64,000 nucleotides of DNA from Lewinellaceae bacterium. GTDB lineage: Bacteria > Bacteroidota > Bacteroidia > Chitinophagales > Saprospiraceae. The notes beneath the pieces are model-generated. The model ran no database searches and was not told where the DNA came from. It saw nothing but the letters and a program-made list of their open reading frames with translations. The position numbers were made by a program, and so were the translations under genes. Location of the stretch: the NCBI GenBank assembly GCA_020636005.1, contig JACJYR010000002.1, positions 806,001 through 870,000 on the forward strand, given 5' to 3'. Below, piece after piece: positions 34,901 through 43,321 of this stretch (positions are counted from its first letter, which is position 1; every line of letters begins with the position of its first letter).

Positions 34901-36442
34901 CGTGAAATTGAAATTGACTGTCAAATATGTCCCGACATAAGTTGTTGCTTCAAACTCGCCGCAGCCGGGGAGTTTGGCCTTCACGCTATAGTTGCCTGGC
35001 ATCAAACCAGCGAAAGCACCCGTTGCATTGGAATCCAACAGATTGCCAAGGCTGTCAAGCAGGTAAAAAAAAGCACTGTCCTGGGCGAGCGCACGATCGG
35101 AGTATGTTTGGTTGTTGCAATAAAACCGGTCGGCAACCTGTGCGTGAATGGAATCGCAATAGGCCTGCACATCCAGCACCAAGGAATCGTGGCAAATGAT
35201 GGTATCGCCGCAGGCATTGCCAAAAGAAAGCTCCCAGTCGCCCAGTGGTACGCCGTCCAGCACAGCCGAACTGGGGCCACCCTGCTGGCCCAGCACAACC
35301 GTGGTGCTGTCAGGGCAGGAAAGGCATTCGACGTAGATGGGGTGGCTTTGTACATGAAAGCCCGGCTGGCAATGGCCAAAAAACGTGGACAGTTCCAACG
35401 TAGAATCCTGGCAAGACGTAGCCCCCTGCGGGAAGGCCGGGCCAGGGCGGTATCTCCAGGTGGTGTTGCTGGTCTTGCCGCAGCCATCCGTAACCCGGAA
35501 GTTGTAATAGGCTGCCTGGAGCGGCAAACCCGTGAACGATCCTGTGTAAGAAGTAAAATTGCCCGAAGGTGTACCGCAGGTAATGGTAAACGGAGGGGTG
35601 GCCACCACTTGCACCTCCGCTGTTCCCGCAGAAAAATTGGGGCATACGCTCAACAAATAGGGGTTTTGCTCAAATTCCTCTGTTTTTTCAGAACACCCGT
35701 CGGCCACCGTGATGAAAGCGTCGCAGCCCAATTCGCTGAGAGGGAAAATGCCTGTAGCGTTGGAAAATGAACCTGCGGCAGAGGTTAACGTGTATTCAAA
35801 AGGGGGTGAGCCGCCCAGCGCATGGACAGTAAGCTGTGCAGTGTCAAGCGTTCCAAAACAATCAAGGTTGCTCAAAGGGGTTTGGCATTGTACTGTTGTG
35901 GTGTTGCTACACGAATCCTGCACCTGTACCCAATAATTTTGACCTGGTACAAGGTTGGTAAAAATGGGATTGGAAGGGGGGATGTTCATTGCGAAAGGGC
36001 CCTGTAGCCCTGCGTTGGAGATGCTATAGGAAAAGGGGGCAGTCCCATTTTCAACATTGGCTTCGATGCTGCATGGGGAACAATTGAGCGTCAGCACTGG
36101 CGATTGGTAATTGCCACCCACCACCAAGTCTAATGTTTCAGTTTCCTCCATTGGCCCGTCATTTACTATCAAGGTATAATTGCAGGGTTCGAGGTTGTTG
36201 AACACATTGGATAGTTGAAGAAAGGTATCGGTCGGGCAAGGGCTAAATAGCTGGTAGTTGTAACTGCCCGAACCACCTGTCACGATTACTTCAATCTTAC
36301 CGTTGGAGGTGCAGGTGGCATCGGTTATGTTCAGGGTCACGGTGAGTTGGGCGGTGGCGGGGGCTGCTATAAGGGTAATTGCGGCCACTTTTAAGGTTTT
36401 TATAAGCCAGTTTGACGAGATGCGGGGGGTAGTGCTGTTCAT
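31985..36442 (-). CDS. Giant surface adhesin, T9SS type B
   Basis: The 1485-residue protein starts with a signal peptide (IKTLKVAAITLIAAPATAQ, residues ~14-33). It consists of many ~70-90-residue Ig/PKD/SprB-like domains: CTSNGKIEVIVTGGSGSYNYQ at the start, YAVTVTDSLGCRAEDSVFLV and several SVTITDANGCTGTDSTT-like copies later. The C-terminal sorting domain is the gliding-associated type (VYAPNAFSPNGDGINDGFTL, then FDRWGGMVFFKEDF, ending LTLVR). Cysteines are frequent and mostly paired within domains. Type-B passengers are exported through the T9SS and usually bound to the surface or released. A role in adhesion or gliding is inferred from the domain type. Confidence 0.88.
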   Translation of the reverse strand: MNSTTPRISSNWLIKTLKVAAITLIAAPATAQLTVTLNITDATCTSNGKIEVIVTGGSGSYNYQLFSPCPTDTFLQLSNVFNNLEPCNYTLIVNDGPMEETETLDLVVGGNYQSPVLTLNCSPCSIEANVENGTAPFSYSISNAGLQGPFAMNIPPSNPIFTNLVPGQNYWVQVQDSCSNTTTVQCQTPLSNLDCFGTLDTAQLTVHALGGSPPFEYTLTSAAGSFSNATGIFPLSELGCDAFITVADGCSEKTEEFEQNPYLLSVCPNFSAGTAEVQVVATPPFTITCGTPSGNFTSYTGSFTGLPLQAAYYNFRVTDGCGKTSNTTWRYRPGPAFPQGATSCQDSTLELSTFFGHCQPGFHVQSHPIYVECLSCPDSTTVVLGQQGGPSSAVLDGVPLGDWELSFGNACGDTIICHDSLVLDVQAYCDSIHAQVADRFYCNNQTYSDRALAQDSAFFYLLDSLGNLLDSNATGAFAGLMPGNYSVKAKLPGCGEFEATTYVGTYLTVNFNFTASISSQLINGHCTPVYRLRLTSSYGELHIWGNGVDRVLDEDDLDANCLQYYTDLLPGEYAIQAMRYCGIPDSIFLPMPTFNLEAVADGTCPGGGTVTATGALDVNEWEAWADSNNLNIDWGSYATDRYRLDLAISQNQTGTTYTFNNVPPGDHTVYLLAFFGNCPLDTTTVTVPVPVPLSMNTGKTILCDGAATLDLDLQIAGGKLPYMVQEVDCNNFLTVLNSTTSYDTTVILPGLEQGDHCFRVVDACLNSVDKQLSIGYYQDSITVNYNCDNTVTLQLDNVPATYTWKNGAGDVLGHTRELIVQNPMDTVVYEAFIDIGACILERSIALSPAQIVPSVSISGENRLCGVDTLVLTVVTDAPQFLWNNGLADAQVQIFQPGIYSVSATSDYGCTTTASMQVAQVPELNPVINGDPSICPGQSNWLWVEGTFDEIQWSNGVQGDSLLANMPISLVVTVVDTFGCAWEGSVSVTEHLPPAPVIVGDTVICKNETTSLSLGQPYTAYTWSDGSATPVMVGAAGSYSVTITDANGCTGTDSTTIVETPQIVVHLSGDTLLCRGDTATLSVGFSNATNTLLLWWNTPVLPSPTVVSQDTTFLFIATQDMNVSLLSAEQAGYDCPFSFPDTVGIRTGRAALSIEVPQPFNGYPVSCYGMADGSAEAQATEGIPPFSFLWSNLAQTPAIHNLPAGMYAVTVTDSLGCRAEDSVFLVQPLPLVPALLIEPPRCHGEDNGRVEVITWTGGAGEVEASINGDFPVLAPALFEGMPPGAYGFTLEDENGCRYDTAFIFPSLPELFIDLGADVGLALGDQERLNPQLNFMPDSLVWSPPTWLDDPDDLRPNTMPYEDVEYTLTAWNEHGCPASDAVLVRVDKSLAVYAPNAFSPNGDGINDGFTLFAKTTAMMAIRSLRVFDRWGGMVFFKEDFPFNEPAEGWDGQFNGHPVAPAVFTWWAEVETVDGRVEMMSGDLTLVR

Positions 36443-36918
36443 AATGTTGCTGGTTGGGTTTGATTATTTGTTTTTGAAAAAACTTCAAGTTTGTTTTCGA
36501 ACTCGCTGGACAAGCCACTGGGATATTGCCGGTTGCAGGGTCAAACACGTTAAGATTTAGTGTATAGTGGAGAGGTTGTGGTACCCATCTTTTGAAAAAA
36601 TACCATGACCAACTCTCACTGCTTGACCATTGATATAGCGAGGCTTTGGAAAAGCACACTGTTTTAAGTGCTACCCTTTTTCAATTCCCCCAAATCCAAA
36701 TTCCCACCGCCCGAAAGGTAGCCCCTACCCATCCCGTCCAACAAACCGGGAGTTTCCCCTTTGATCCCAAAAAGTCTTTCCTGCTTGTTTATTAATACAA
36801 AGAAAAAGAATGATAATCCGCTGAAAATGAATTCACTATAATTTCACTTTTTGATCCCTGTTCTTCCATCCAGTTTCTTCCTATTTTTACCCGGCATTGA
36901 AAAACACAAGCACACAAC
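36443..36918. other. Divergent intergenic region, 476 bases
   Basis: No gene or RNA is recognised. It must carry promoters for the adhesin (minus) and the helical-protein gene (plus). TATTTTTA near 36882 may be the -7 box of the latter. Confidence 0.35.
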
Positions 36919-38433
36919 ATGGACAAACCCCGGCACAAGCTTTTCCGCCTCGTAGGCACCTTCAGCGATGAAGAATTGGCAGGAGCGGAAAAGCATTTAT
37001 CCGCCCTCAACAGGGAAGCCGCCTGCCTCAAGCTGTTCAAAAAAATGAAAAAGCTGCCGACGGAAACATTGGCCGGGCCGGATGCTAAGGGAATCCTTTT
37101 CCGCAGTGTTTTCCCAGGCCAGGCGTACAATGATGCGAGGCTCCGCAAGTTGATGGCCCACCTGACCCAGCACCTGGAAGATTACCTCATTCAAAGCGAA
37201 CTGGAAAAAGATGAAGCGTTCCGGCAACACCTGCTCATCCGCTCGCTGCAGCGGCGCAGCGACTACAAGCTGTTCAAGGAGGCCGTCGGGCAGCGGCTGA
37301 AAACGCTGGAAGGGCAGCCATTGCGCAGCACCGCCTATTTCCAGGAAAGGCACCAGCTCCTGAAAGATTTGTACTACCACCCCGAAACCGCCAAGCGCTC
37401 TATGGGGGAGGATGTGTTCGGCCAATACCTGCTGGCGGGGGAACGGCATATACTGTTGGCTTCCCTGCTGGATGCCGGCGAGCAGTTGGTGAGGGAAAAG
37501 ACCACCGTTTCCAGGGCACGTTTTCCCATGCTGGATGCGGCCCTTTCCATTGCGGCCCGTCAGGAAGATGGCCAACCGGCAGCACAGGCTTTGTTCAGTC
37601 AGGTACTCACCTTGCTGCGTTCACCGGGAGAGGATGCCGATTTGCCGGGCCTGAAGGCCGGCCTACAAAATGTTTTCCCGGAATTGGGCGAAACGGAGCA
37701 GCGCATGGCGCTCAAGCTGCTGATCCACTACGCACTCCCCTTTTCCAACAATGGCAGCCAGGCGCACAGCCGTTTCATGTTCGACCTCTATCAACTGGGC
37801 ATCCATAGCGGCCTGCTGCAACAGGGCGACAATGCCATTGAGACTAACCTGTTCGTCAATATTTCCACGGTCGGCATCCTGGTGGGCGAGTTGGATTGGG
37901 TGGCCCGTTTCATGGAGCAATACGGCCCCTTGCTGCCCGCAGAAGACCGGGAAAGCGCCTATCATATTTGCTGGGCAAACTGGCACTACCATGTTGGGCT
38001 GTCGGGGGGCGGAAGAAGCTCGCTGGACGAGGCCATCAAACACCTCCTGCGAGTGCCGACCCGCTCGGAGGACAAGTTCGACCTGCGGGCCCGCTCGCTC
38101 CTGCTGCGCGTCCACTTCGATGCTTTTCAAATGGACGTGAGGGAGGAAAGCCTGGACGACGTGTTGGCGCAGGCCAAAAATTTTGAGCAGTACCTCAGGC
38201 GCCATGCCACCTATCCGACGCCAAAAAAGGAATCCTACCTGCGGTTTATTGGCCATTGCCGCCAATTGGCCAGGCTGGTAAACCAACCCGGCACCACGTC
38301 AGCGGAGTACCGCCTTTTCCTGGAGGCCCTGCTATCGGACAGCCACTGTGCCCTGCGCCGCTGGCTCGAAGAAAAAGCGGGGGCGCTCTTGCACGCCCCC
38401 ACCGAAAAACCGCTTACGTTTAATACTCAATGA
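36919..38433 (+). CDS. ~500-aa helical-repeat protein, paralog 2
   Basis: The 504-residue, probably cytoplasmic protein is closest to 48809-50290. Shared blocks are KLFRLVGTFSDEELAGAEKH at residue 7, a PGQAYNDARLRKLMAHLTQH stretch at 66 followed by LEDYLIQSELEKDEA, LYYHPETAKRS near 155, DLRARSLLLRVHFDAF near 395, and RRWLEEKAGALL near the end. TPR-like helix pairs fill the middle. No catalytic motif is visible. Its last 14 bases overlap the convergent FN3 gene, and a CHAT gene (38992-41670) lies just beyond. The name of the family is not known to me. A sensor or scaffold role is a guess from the helical repeats. Confidence 0.82.
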   Translation: MDKPRHKLFRLVGTFSDEELAGAEKHLSALNREAACLKLFKKMKKLPTETLAGPDAKGILFRSVFPGQAYNDARLRKLMAHLTQHLEDYLIQSELEKDEAFRQHLLIRSLQRRSDYKLFKEAVGQRLKTLEGQPLRSTAYFQERHQLLKDLYYHPETAKRSMGEDVFGQYLLAGERHILLASLLDAGEQLVREKTTVSRARFPMLDAALSIAARQEDGQPAAQALFSQVLTLLRSPGEDADLPGLKAGLQNVFPELGETEQRMALKLLIHYALPFSNNGSQAHSRFMFDLYQLGIHSGLLQQGDNAIETNLFVNISTVGILVGELDWVARFMEQYGPLLPAEDRESAYHICWANWHYHVGLSGGGRSSLDEAIKHLLRVPTRSEDKFDLRARSLLLRVHFDAFQMDVREESLDDVLAQAKNFEQYLRRHATYPTPKKESYLRFIGHCRQLARLVNQPGTTSAEYRLFLEALLSDSHCALRRWLEEKAGALLHAPTEKPLTFNTQ

Positions 38434-38761
38434 TGTCTTCGATGCCGATGAAACTGCTCTCACTGCCACCGCATACCGCAGTAAAATAAAAGGTGTATTC
38501 GCCGGGCGGCAACCCTGCAAACTCCCAGGAAGTGCCGGATGGGTAAGAGTAACCGCTGGCAGATTGCCCACGGACATACCACACCTTGTACCCCGTGGCC
38601 GCATCCGGGCCTTCCCAAGTAAAGGAAATGGATGAGGAGGTTTCCCCCGTTTTTTGGAGGTTGGCAATGGGCGGACAGTCACAGTCGGGGGTGGCAGGTT
38701 GAGTTGGGAAACCGGGCAGCAAAGGCCACAGGCCCATCAGAAAAACAATGGTTTTTAACAT
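38420..38761 (-). CDS. Small secreted FN3-like protein, paralog 2
   Basis: The 113-residue protein has a signal peptide (LKTIVFLMGLWPLLPGFP), then CDCPPIANLQKTG and one FN3-like fold with SISFTWEG, ATGYKVWYVRGQSASG and YTFYFTAVCGGSESS. It ends FIGIEDIIEY. The CNC or CDC start, NLQKTGE, VWYVRG and the C-terminal IG-(E/N)D-(I/L/V) tail are shared with the paralogs at 2560 and 50302. The tail is short and acidic, unlike a T9SS domain, so export past the outer membrane is not assured. It overlaps the helical gene by 14 bases, and the CHAT gene at 38992 lies 230 bases upstream on the same strand. Confidence 0.78.
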   Translation of the reverse strand: MLKTIVFLMGLWPLLPGFPTQPATPDCDCPPIANLQKTGETSSSISFTWEGPDAATGYKVWYVRGQSASGYSYPSGTSWEFAGLPPGEYTFYFTAVCGGSESSFIGIEDIIEY

Positions 38762-38776
38762 AGCACAAATAGTTTA
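38762..38776 (-). promoter_or_regulatory. Conserved start-proximal leader, copy 2
   Basis: On the minus strand TAAACTATTTGTGCT abuts the ATG at 38761. It is almost the same as AAAACTATTTGTGTT at 50656-50670 and AAACCTATTTGTGCT at 2545-2559. Confidence 0.55.
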
Positions 38777-38991
38777 GGCCCCACGGGCATGCCCGCAGGA
38801 ATGGTGATAAAATGAAGTGAAAATTTCTATTGGTAAGCGGCAACGGTACAGCGGATTTAAGCTGCCCGTCACATGGCAGAAGGCTTGTACCGGACAAGAA
38901 AACTTGGTAGATGGCCATTAGTGCCAACGCCAAAAGAGGAGGTACTCAACTATTTGTGGAAATTTAAAAAAAACATGTTGGAAAGGAGCAC

Positions 38992-41670
38992 TCAAGCAGC
39001 CATATAACGGCGCCATAAGATGAGGATCAAACCACCAAAGGCAGCCGCCAGCACCCAAATCCACAAAGCCACCCCACCGCCTTCCAAAGATACAGGTGCC
39101 ATATCCCCGATAGGGATGAACCCTGCCCAGAAGAACGGCTCCGGCGTAGAAGATTGCAGCAAATCCAGCTTGGCCTGTCGCAGGGCGGCGTCTTTGGCCA
39201 TGCCGTTTTGGAGGTATTTGTAAAAACTCTCCATCAGGTCCATTGTCGGCTTTTCGCTCACGCTCCACAGCGTGGTGACGATGCTCTTGGCCCCCGCATA
39301 CGAGAAGCCACGGGCCAGGCTGATGATGCCCTCGCCCCGTTGCAGTTCGCCGATGCCCGTCTCGCAGGCGCTCAGCACCACGAGGTCGGCGTTGAGGCGC
39401 AGGTTGTAGAGTTCCCGGTTGTAGAGGCGCTCGTTTTCGATGCTGTCGGGGATTTCAGTGAAGGCGAGGAAAGAGTAGTCGCCCACCTGGTCGTTGGCCA
39501 TGCCGTGGGTGCTCAGGTGCAGGATGCGGTAGTCTTGGGCCTTGTCGGTGAAGGCCTGTTCGGTGGCATTTTGGCCTATTTGGAGGTTGCCGCCGATACG
39601 GCGCTGGATGCCCTCCACCTCTGGCACATTGTATTGCAGCGGCGACAGCGTCCCCTTCAAGCCGCCGGGCTGGTCGTAGGCAATGGCATCTGCCCCGCCA
39701 GGAAAATAAGGTGCCACGCCGAGGTAATTCTTGGAGGCGGCCTTCCAGTGCTGCTTCTGTTGCATCTCCCGCAGCAGGGTGGCGGAGTAGCAGTAGCTGA
39801 TTTGGTAGTCTTTCAGCAGGTAGTGGAACTGGGCGAATGCGTCCAAATCGGCAGGGCGCTCTGCCAGAAGGGCATCAAAGGGGAGGTAGCCGAGTACGCC
39901 GTCGGGGATGATGACGAGTTCTTCCGTGCCGGCCAGAAAGCCGTTGATGGGGGCGAATATTTTTTCGTACAAACGGAGGGAGGCGTCCACATACATTCCG
40001 GTGGCCTGCGCCAAGGGCATGTTGGAAACCTGCGATCCGTACATGCCTTGCCGCATGTTTTCCACATATTCTTTGAGGGGGAAATCTTTTTTTATTGCCA
40101 CAACTTTGAAGGTGTCAGGGCGGATGGCGAAGAGGTAGATGGAGTCATAGCCAATAAAGTATTCAAGTAAGGTTTGTTTAGGTTGAAGGGTTTGTTGGAT
40201 TTCCGAAAGTGGGATGGTTGATAGATTTAATGTTGCATTGTAATAGGAAGGGTATTCTTCTTTAAGTTTCGTTCTCAAATTCTCTAAATCTTTATTCATT
40301 TTAAAAATACTGTCAAGAATCCTCGTCACTGAAGAATCAATACTATTAAATCCTTTCTCAAATTTTAAATGTACCAGTTTTTCACACTGTGCAATTTCAT
40401 TTTTGAGATTGTTCTCTTTTTGAACCAAAGTTGTAGGAATACCTGCAAATGCCTGCGCTCCTGATTCTTTTACTGCTTCCAAAAGCAAAATGGACTTAGC
40501 ATGCTCGGCGAGATGAAAGCATTCATTAAGAAATTCCAAGCTGTCAGTTACGAGATAAAGCTCATAATTTGTATTCAATGCTTCCCCGCAAATATCGTGT
40601 GTTTGTTCTGCGTATAGCGCATTGGAAACAATACCCAATCTTTGGGCTTGGTATTTTAGCACCTCAACAGCATCCTTGAAAACTGCTCGAGATTTAAGTA
40701 GTCTATCAATCTTGGTTTCGTTATCAAATCCCTGTTTTTGAGATCGCCCAAAAGCTTCCAAAATATAAATAAAAAAGGGGACATCATTTACCGTCCCTAA
40801 GGAATCTATACTGGTGTATCCAATCGAATATAGTGCTTTATTAAAAAAACTGTCAGCAATATAATATTCATCAAGCCGCAAATAGGATTCACCTAAGAAG
40901 AAATAGGCTTCTCCGACACCAGGATGAATTTCACCAAGCTTTGATAATCGGATTTGTAATGCTTTTTTCGCATAAATTATGGCAGAGTCGTAGTCATTGG
41001 TACAAATGAAATTGGCAGCAAGTCCCAGATAAGAAAGTGATAGTTTTGTACTATCAATCTTTGTTGCACTAAGTAACAGTTTCAGTCCCTTTTTTTGAAA
41101 AGCTCTAGCAGTAACATAGTCCTGTTTAATTATATGAACAGCTCCAATATTACTCTCTAAAACAGCTAATTCTGCTTTGTTTTTATCCATTGCATTCATA
41201 AAAATTCTTCTTGCCTCTTCATAAGACTTCAAAGAATTCTCAAGCTGACCCAGCATAAAGAAGACCAATCCAATATTATTATGGATTTTCCCTACTTTTG
41301 AATCTAATGGGTCTATAGCCGTTGGAGACAAGGCAAGTGCTTTCAAATAATAATCAAGTGCCCGATCCAAATCTCCTATCTCCTTGAAGGCATCGCCGAT
41401 AATCTTACAAGAATTAAAATAACCCGGAAGTGATTCCTTTGCCTCCCCTAACCGCTCATCATAAATCTTTTCTGCTTTTTTAGCGACTTTCAAAGCCTGT
41501 TCATACTCTGCCAATTCATTTAACGCATTGGCTTGAAGCAACAATTGCCCAGCCGCCAAAGTATCTGCAACAAAAGTGTTTTCGTTTTTAGATTCTTCAA
41601 TCTTGGGTCGATCACAAGCCCAAAAAGTGAACAAGCATGAAATCGCAAAAATCAAGGGCCAGTAACGCAT
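38992..41670 (-). CDS. Exported TPR-CHAT peptidase 1 (lipoprotein, C-terminal membrane anchor)
   Basis: CHAT peptidases are caspase-related cysteine proteases. The 892 residues start with a lipoprotein signal (MRYWPLIFAISCLFTFWAC, lipobox cysteine at 19). Tetratricopeptide repeats occupy ~45-330 (LDRALDYYLKALALSP, IHNNIGLVFFMLGQLENSLK, YSKALQIRL-type repeats). The CHAT domain (about 560-850) has the catalytic His in ILHLSTHG (H722) and Cys in LSACETG (C769). A membrane helix (GVALWIWVLAAAFGGLILIL) ends it with WRRYMAA. The predicted export signal is unusual for this family. Codons from ~40180 to 41670 (TPR part) are AT-rich, while the CHAT part is GC-rich. The gene is divergent from a sigma/anti-sigma operon 151 bases away. 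Substrate is unknown. Confidence 0.88.
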   Translation of the reverse strand: MRYWPLIFAISCLFTFWACDRPKIEESKNENTFVADTLAAGQLLLQANALNELAEYEQALKVAKKAEKIYDERLGEAKESLPGYFNSCKIIGDAFKEIGDLDRALDYYLKALALSPTAIDPLDSKVGKIHNNIGLVFFMLGQLENSLKSYEEARRIFMNAMDKNKAELAVLESNIGAVHIIKQDYVTARAFQKKGLKLLLSATKIDSTKLSLSYLGLAANFICTNDYDSAIIYAKKALQIRLSKLGEIHPGVGEAYFFLGESYLRLDEYYIADSFFNKALYSIGYTSIDSLGTVNDVPFFIYILEAFGRSQKQGFDNETKIDRLLKSRAVFKDAVEVLKYQAQRLGIVSNALYAEQTHDICGEALNTNYELYLVTDSLEFLNECFHLAEHAKSILLLEAVKESGAQAFAGIPTTLVQKENNLKNEIAQCEKLVHLKFEKGFNSIDSSVTRILDSIFKMNKDLENLRTKLKEEYPSYYNATLNLSTIPLSEIQQTLQPKQTLLEYFIGYDSIYLFAIRPDTFKVVAIKKDFPLKEYVENMRQGMYGSQVSNMPLAQATGMYVDASLRLYEKIFAPINGFLAGTEELVIIPDGVLGYLPFDALLAERPADLDAFAQFHYLLKDYQISYCYSATLLREMQQKQHWKAASKNYLGVAPYFPGGADAIAYDQPGGLKGTLSPLQYNVPEVEGIQRRIGGNLQIGQNATEQAFTDKAQDYRILHLSTHGMANDQVGDYSFLAFTEIPDSIENERLYNRELYNLRLNADLVVLSACETGIGELQRGEGIISLARGFSYAGAKSIVTTLWSVSEKPTMDLMESFYKYLQNGMAKDAALRQAKLDLLQSSTPEPFFWAGFIPIGDMAPVSLEGGGVALWIWVLAAAFGGLILILWRRYMAA

Positions 41671-41714
41671 AGCTTTTGGGTTTTGAGTGTTTGCAATTCA
41701 AAAATTGATTTTTA

Positions 41715-41722
41715 CAAAGATA
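41715..41722 (-). promoter_or_regulatory. Promoter -7 box for CHAT 1, TATCTTTG
   Basis: TATCTTTG on the minus strand fits TAnnTTTG 45 bases upstream of the CHAT ATG, within the 151-base divergent spacer shared with the sigma gene. A clear -33 TTTG was not found. Confidence 0.5.
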
Positions 41723-41821
41723 CCTTTCTATCTTGCGTTTTTAAACGCCTTCGGTTTTTTTGTACACCCCTTCAAAATAAAACGCTGGCGGCGAGTACCC
41801 TGACCAACTTAACAGGCACTA

Positions 41822-42454
41822 ATGAAAGAACCAAAAACCTGGACGGACGAAACGGTCATCGAAAGCATCCTCGGCTCGCAGGAAAAATGCGGGGAAGCCC
41901 TGTCTTTCCTTTGGCACGAACTCCGGCCTGCCGCCCTGGGCATCATGCGGCCCATGCTGCCGGGCGACGAAGCGGCCGCCGACGAAATATTTGACCAAAG
42001 CATCCTTGTCTTCAAAAGCAAGGTGGAACGGGGCGTATTCCGAGGCGATAGCAGCATCGGCACTTTTATCATCGGCATCTGCAAGCTGTCGTGCATCCAC
42101 CGCCGCAGCCGTGAGAAGGAGCAACAGGCCAGGCGCCCCACCGTACCGGCCGGGCCCGACGAACTCCAATTGGCAGATGCCGCCGAAGACCCCCTCGCAT
42201 CGCTGGTGTCAAGCGAAGCCGATAGCCTTTTGAAAAATACCCTGTCCAGCCTCATGGCCCGGCTCGGCGAAAACTGCCGTGGACTGCTCATACAATACTA
42301 CTTTGAGCAAAAGCGGCTCAGGGACATGGCCGAGGCACGGGGCATCGGCGAACAAAGCATCAAAAATGCCCTCCACCGCTGCCGGGAAAAGCTCCGCAAC
42401 CTCTTACTGGCCGACCCAACGGCCATGAAAACAGCTAAAGACAGCCTACAATGA
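41822..42454 (+). CDS. ECF-type sigma factor 1
   Basis: The 210-residue protein has region 2 at about 15-95: FLWHELRPAALGIMRPML, AAADEIFDQSILVFKSKV (-10 melting face), FRGDSSIGTFIIGICKLSCI (the F-G-SS--TF pattern that binds -10 DNA). An acidic linker leads to region 4 (~145-195) with LIQYYFEQKRLRDMAEARGI and the helix-turn-helix SIKNALHRCREKLRNLL. It directs RNA polymerase to a dedicated regulon. The next gene, a membrane anti-sigma, overlaps by four bases (ATGA), and a CHAT peptidase is divergent from it. Confidence 0.9.
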   Translation: MKEPKTWTDETVIESILGSQEKCGEALSFLWHELRPAALGIMRPMLPGDEAAADEIFDQSILVFKSKVERGVFRGDSSIGTFIIGICKLSCIHRRSREKEQQARRPTVPAGPDELQLADAAEDPLASLVSSEADSLLKNTLSSLMARLGENCRGLLIQYYFEQKRLRDMAEARGIGEQSIKNALHRCREKLRNLLLADPTAMKTAKDSLQ

Positions 42455-43185
42455 AAAATTTTATCGACATAGAAAGCTACCTCTGGGGCAATATGACCGC
42501 CGAAGAAAAGGCGGCCTTCGAGCAGAAAATGGCCGCTGACCCCGACCTGGCGCTCGAAGTGGAGGTGCAGCGCCTCGAACTGAAAGCCATCGGGCAGGCG
42601 GAGGAGGCCCATTGGCTCGCCCAAATGAAAGCCTGGCGCAATGCAGCCGACAGCCTTGGCCAAGACAGCGGAGGCAGCGGCCGGTCAAATGTCGGCAGTA
42701 GCGCCACAGCCCCGCAGGAAGCAACTGTCAGGAAGTTGGCGGGCCGCCGCCTTCTCTTGTGGGCAGTGGCCGTTGCCGCCTGCATAGCCATCTTCTTCTT
42801 CGCCCGGCCATTTTTCCAGCCGGACGCCGCACGGATTGTTTCCCAGGAAAAAGAACTCCCGGCCCAATTGTCGTCGGGGCTAAAGTCCACAGAGCCCGGA
42901 ATCCCGCCGACGGACAGCCTGTCTGTCCTGTTCCTCCAGGGATATGCCGCCCTGGACGCCGGGAAGTTTGGCGAAGCCCAAACGGCTTTTCAAAGCGTAT
43001 CGGAATCGGGACAGGCGCAGGAATGGCTAAAACAGGCGTCGGAATTTCATCTGGCGCTGGCCCTGGTAGGGCTGGAAGAATATGCCGCTGCAAGGGAACG
43101 GTTGCAGGTCATCGAGGGGAAACCTGGCCACCGCTACCGGGGACGTGCCGAACAGTTGTTGGGGCGTTTGGAAAAGGTGGAGTAA
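42451..43185 (+). CDS. Single-pass anti-sigma factor with TPR-like periplasmic tail 1
   Basis: The 244-residue protein has an N-terminal cytoplasmic part (IESYLWGNMTAEEKAAFEQ at ~7) typical of Bacteroidota anti-sigma factors, a linker, one membrane helix at about 101-118 (LLLWAVAVAACIAIFFFA), and a C-terminal part that should be periplasmic with TPR-like helices (VLFLQGYAALDAGKFGEAQT, HLALALVGLEEYAAARERL). It shares ATGA with the sigma gene, so translation is coupled. Anti-sigma action is inferred from this context and architecture. The start and N-terminal block agree with the second copy at 62123-63073, supporting both. How the sigma is released is not visible. A nearby exported CHAT peptidase is a candidate. 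Confidence 0.82.
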   Translation: MKNFIDIESYLWGNMTAEEKAAFEQKMAADPDLALEVEVQRLELKAIGQAEEAHWLAQMKAWRNAADSLGQDSGGSGRSNVGSSATAPQEATVRKLAGRRLLLWAVAVAACIAIFFFARPFFQPDAARIVSQEKELPAQLSSGLKSTEPGIPPTDSLSVLFLQGYAALDAGKFGEAQTAFQSVSESGQAQEWLKQASEFHLALALVGLEEYAAARERLQVIEGKPGHRYRGRAEQLLGRLEKVE

Positions 43186-43321
43186 CTACTGGTGGCCGGT
43201 TGCCAAAAGGCTGGCCAGCTAACAGTAGCTTGCAGTTGTAGTCCTGGTGAAAAACCCTTTTGGTGCTATCCGCAAAATGCGAAGCTTGAAAAGTGGTTTT
43301 ACCTGGGCAGTGGCTGTTCGG

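Noticed and set aside
39154..40170. Plus-strand open frame of 338 codons opposite the CHAT 1 peptidase domain
   Set aside because: It lies wholly within the GC-rich antisense of a well-supported CHAT domain.
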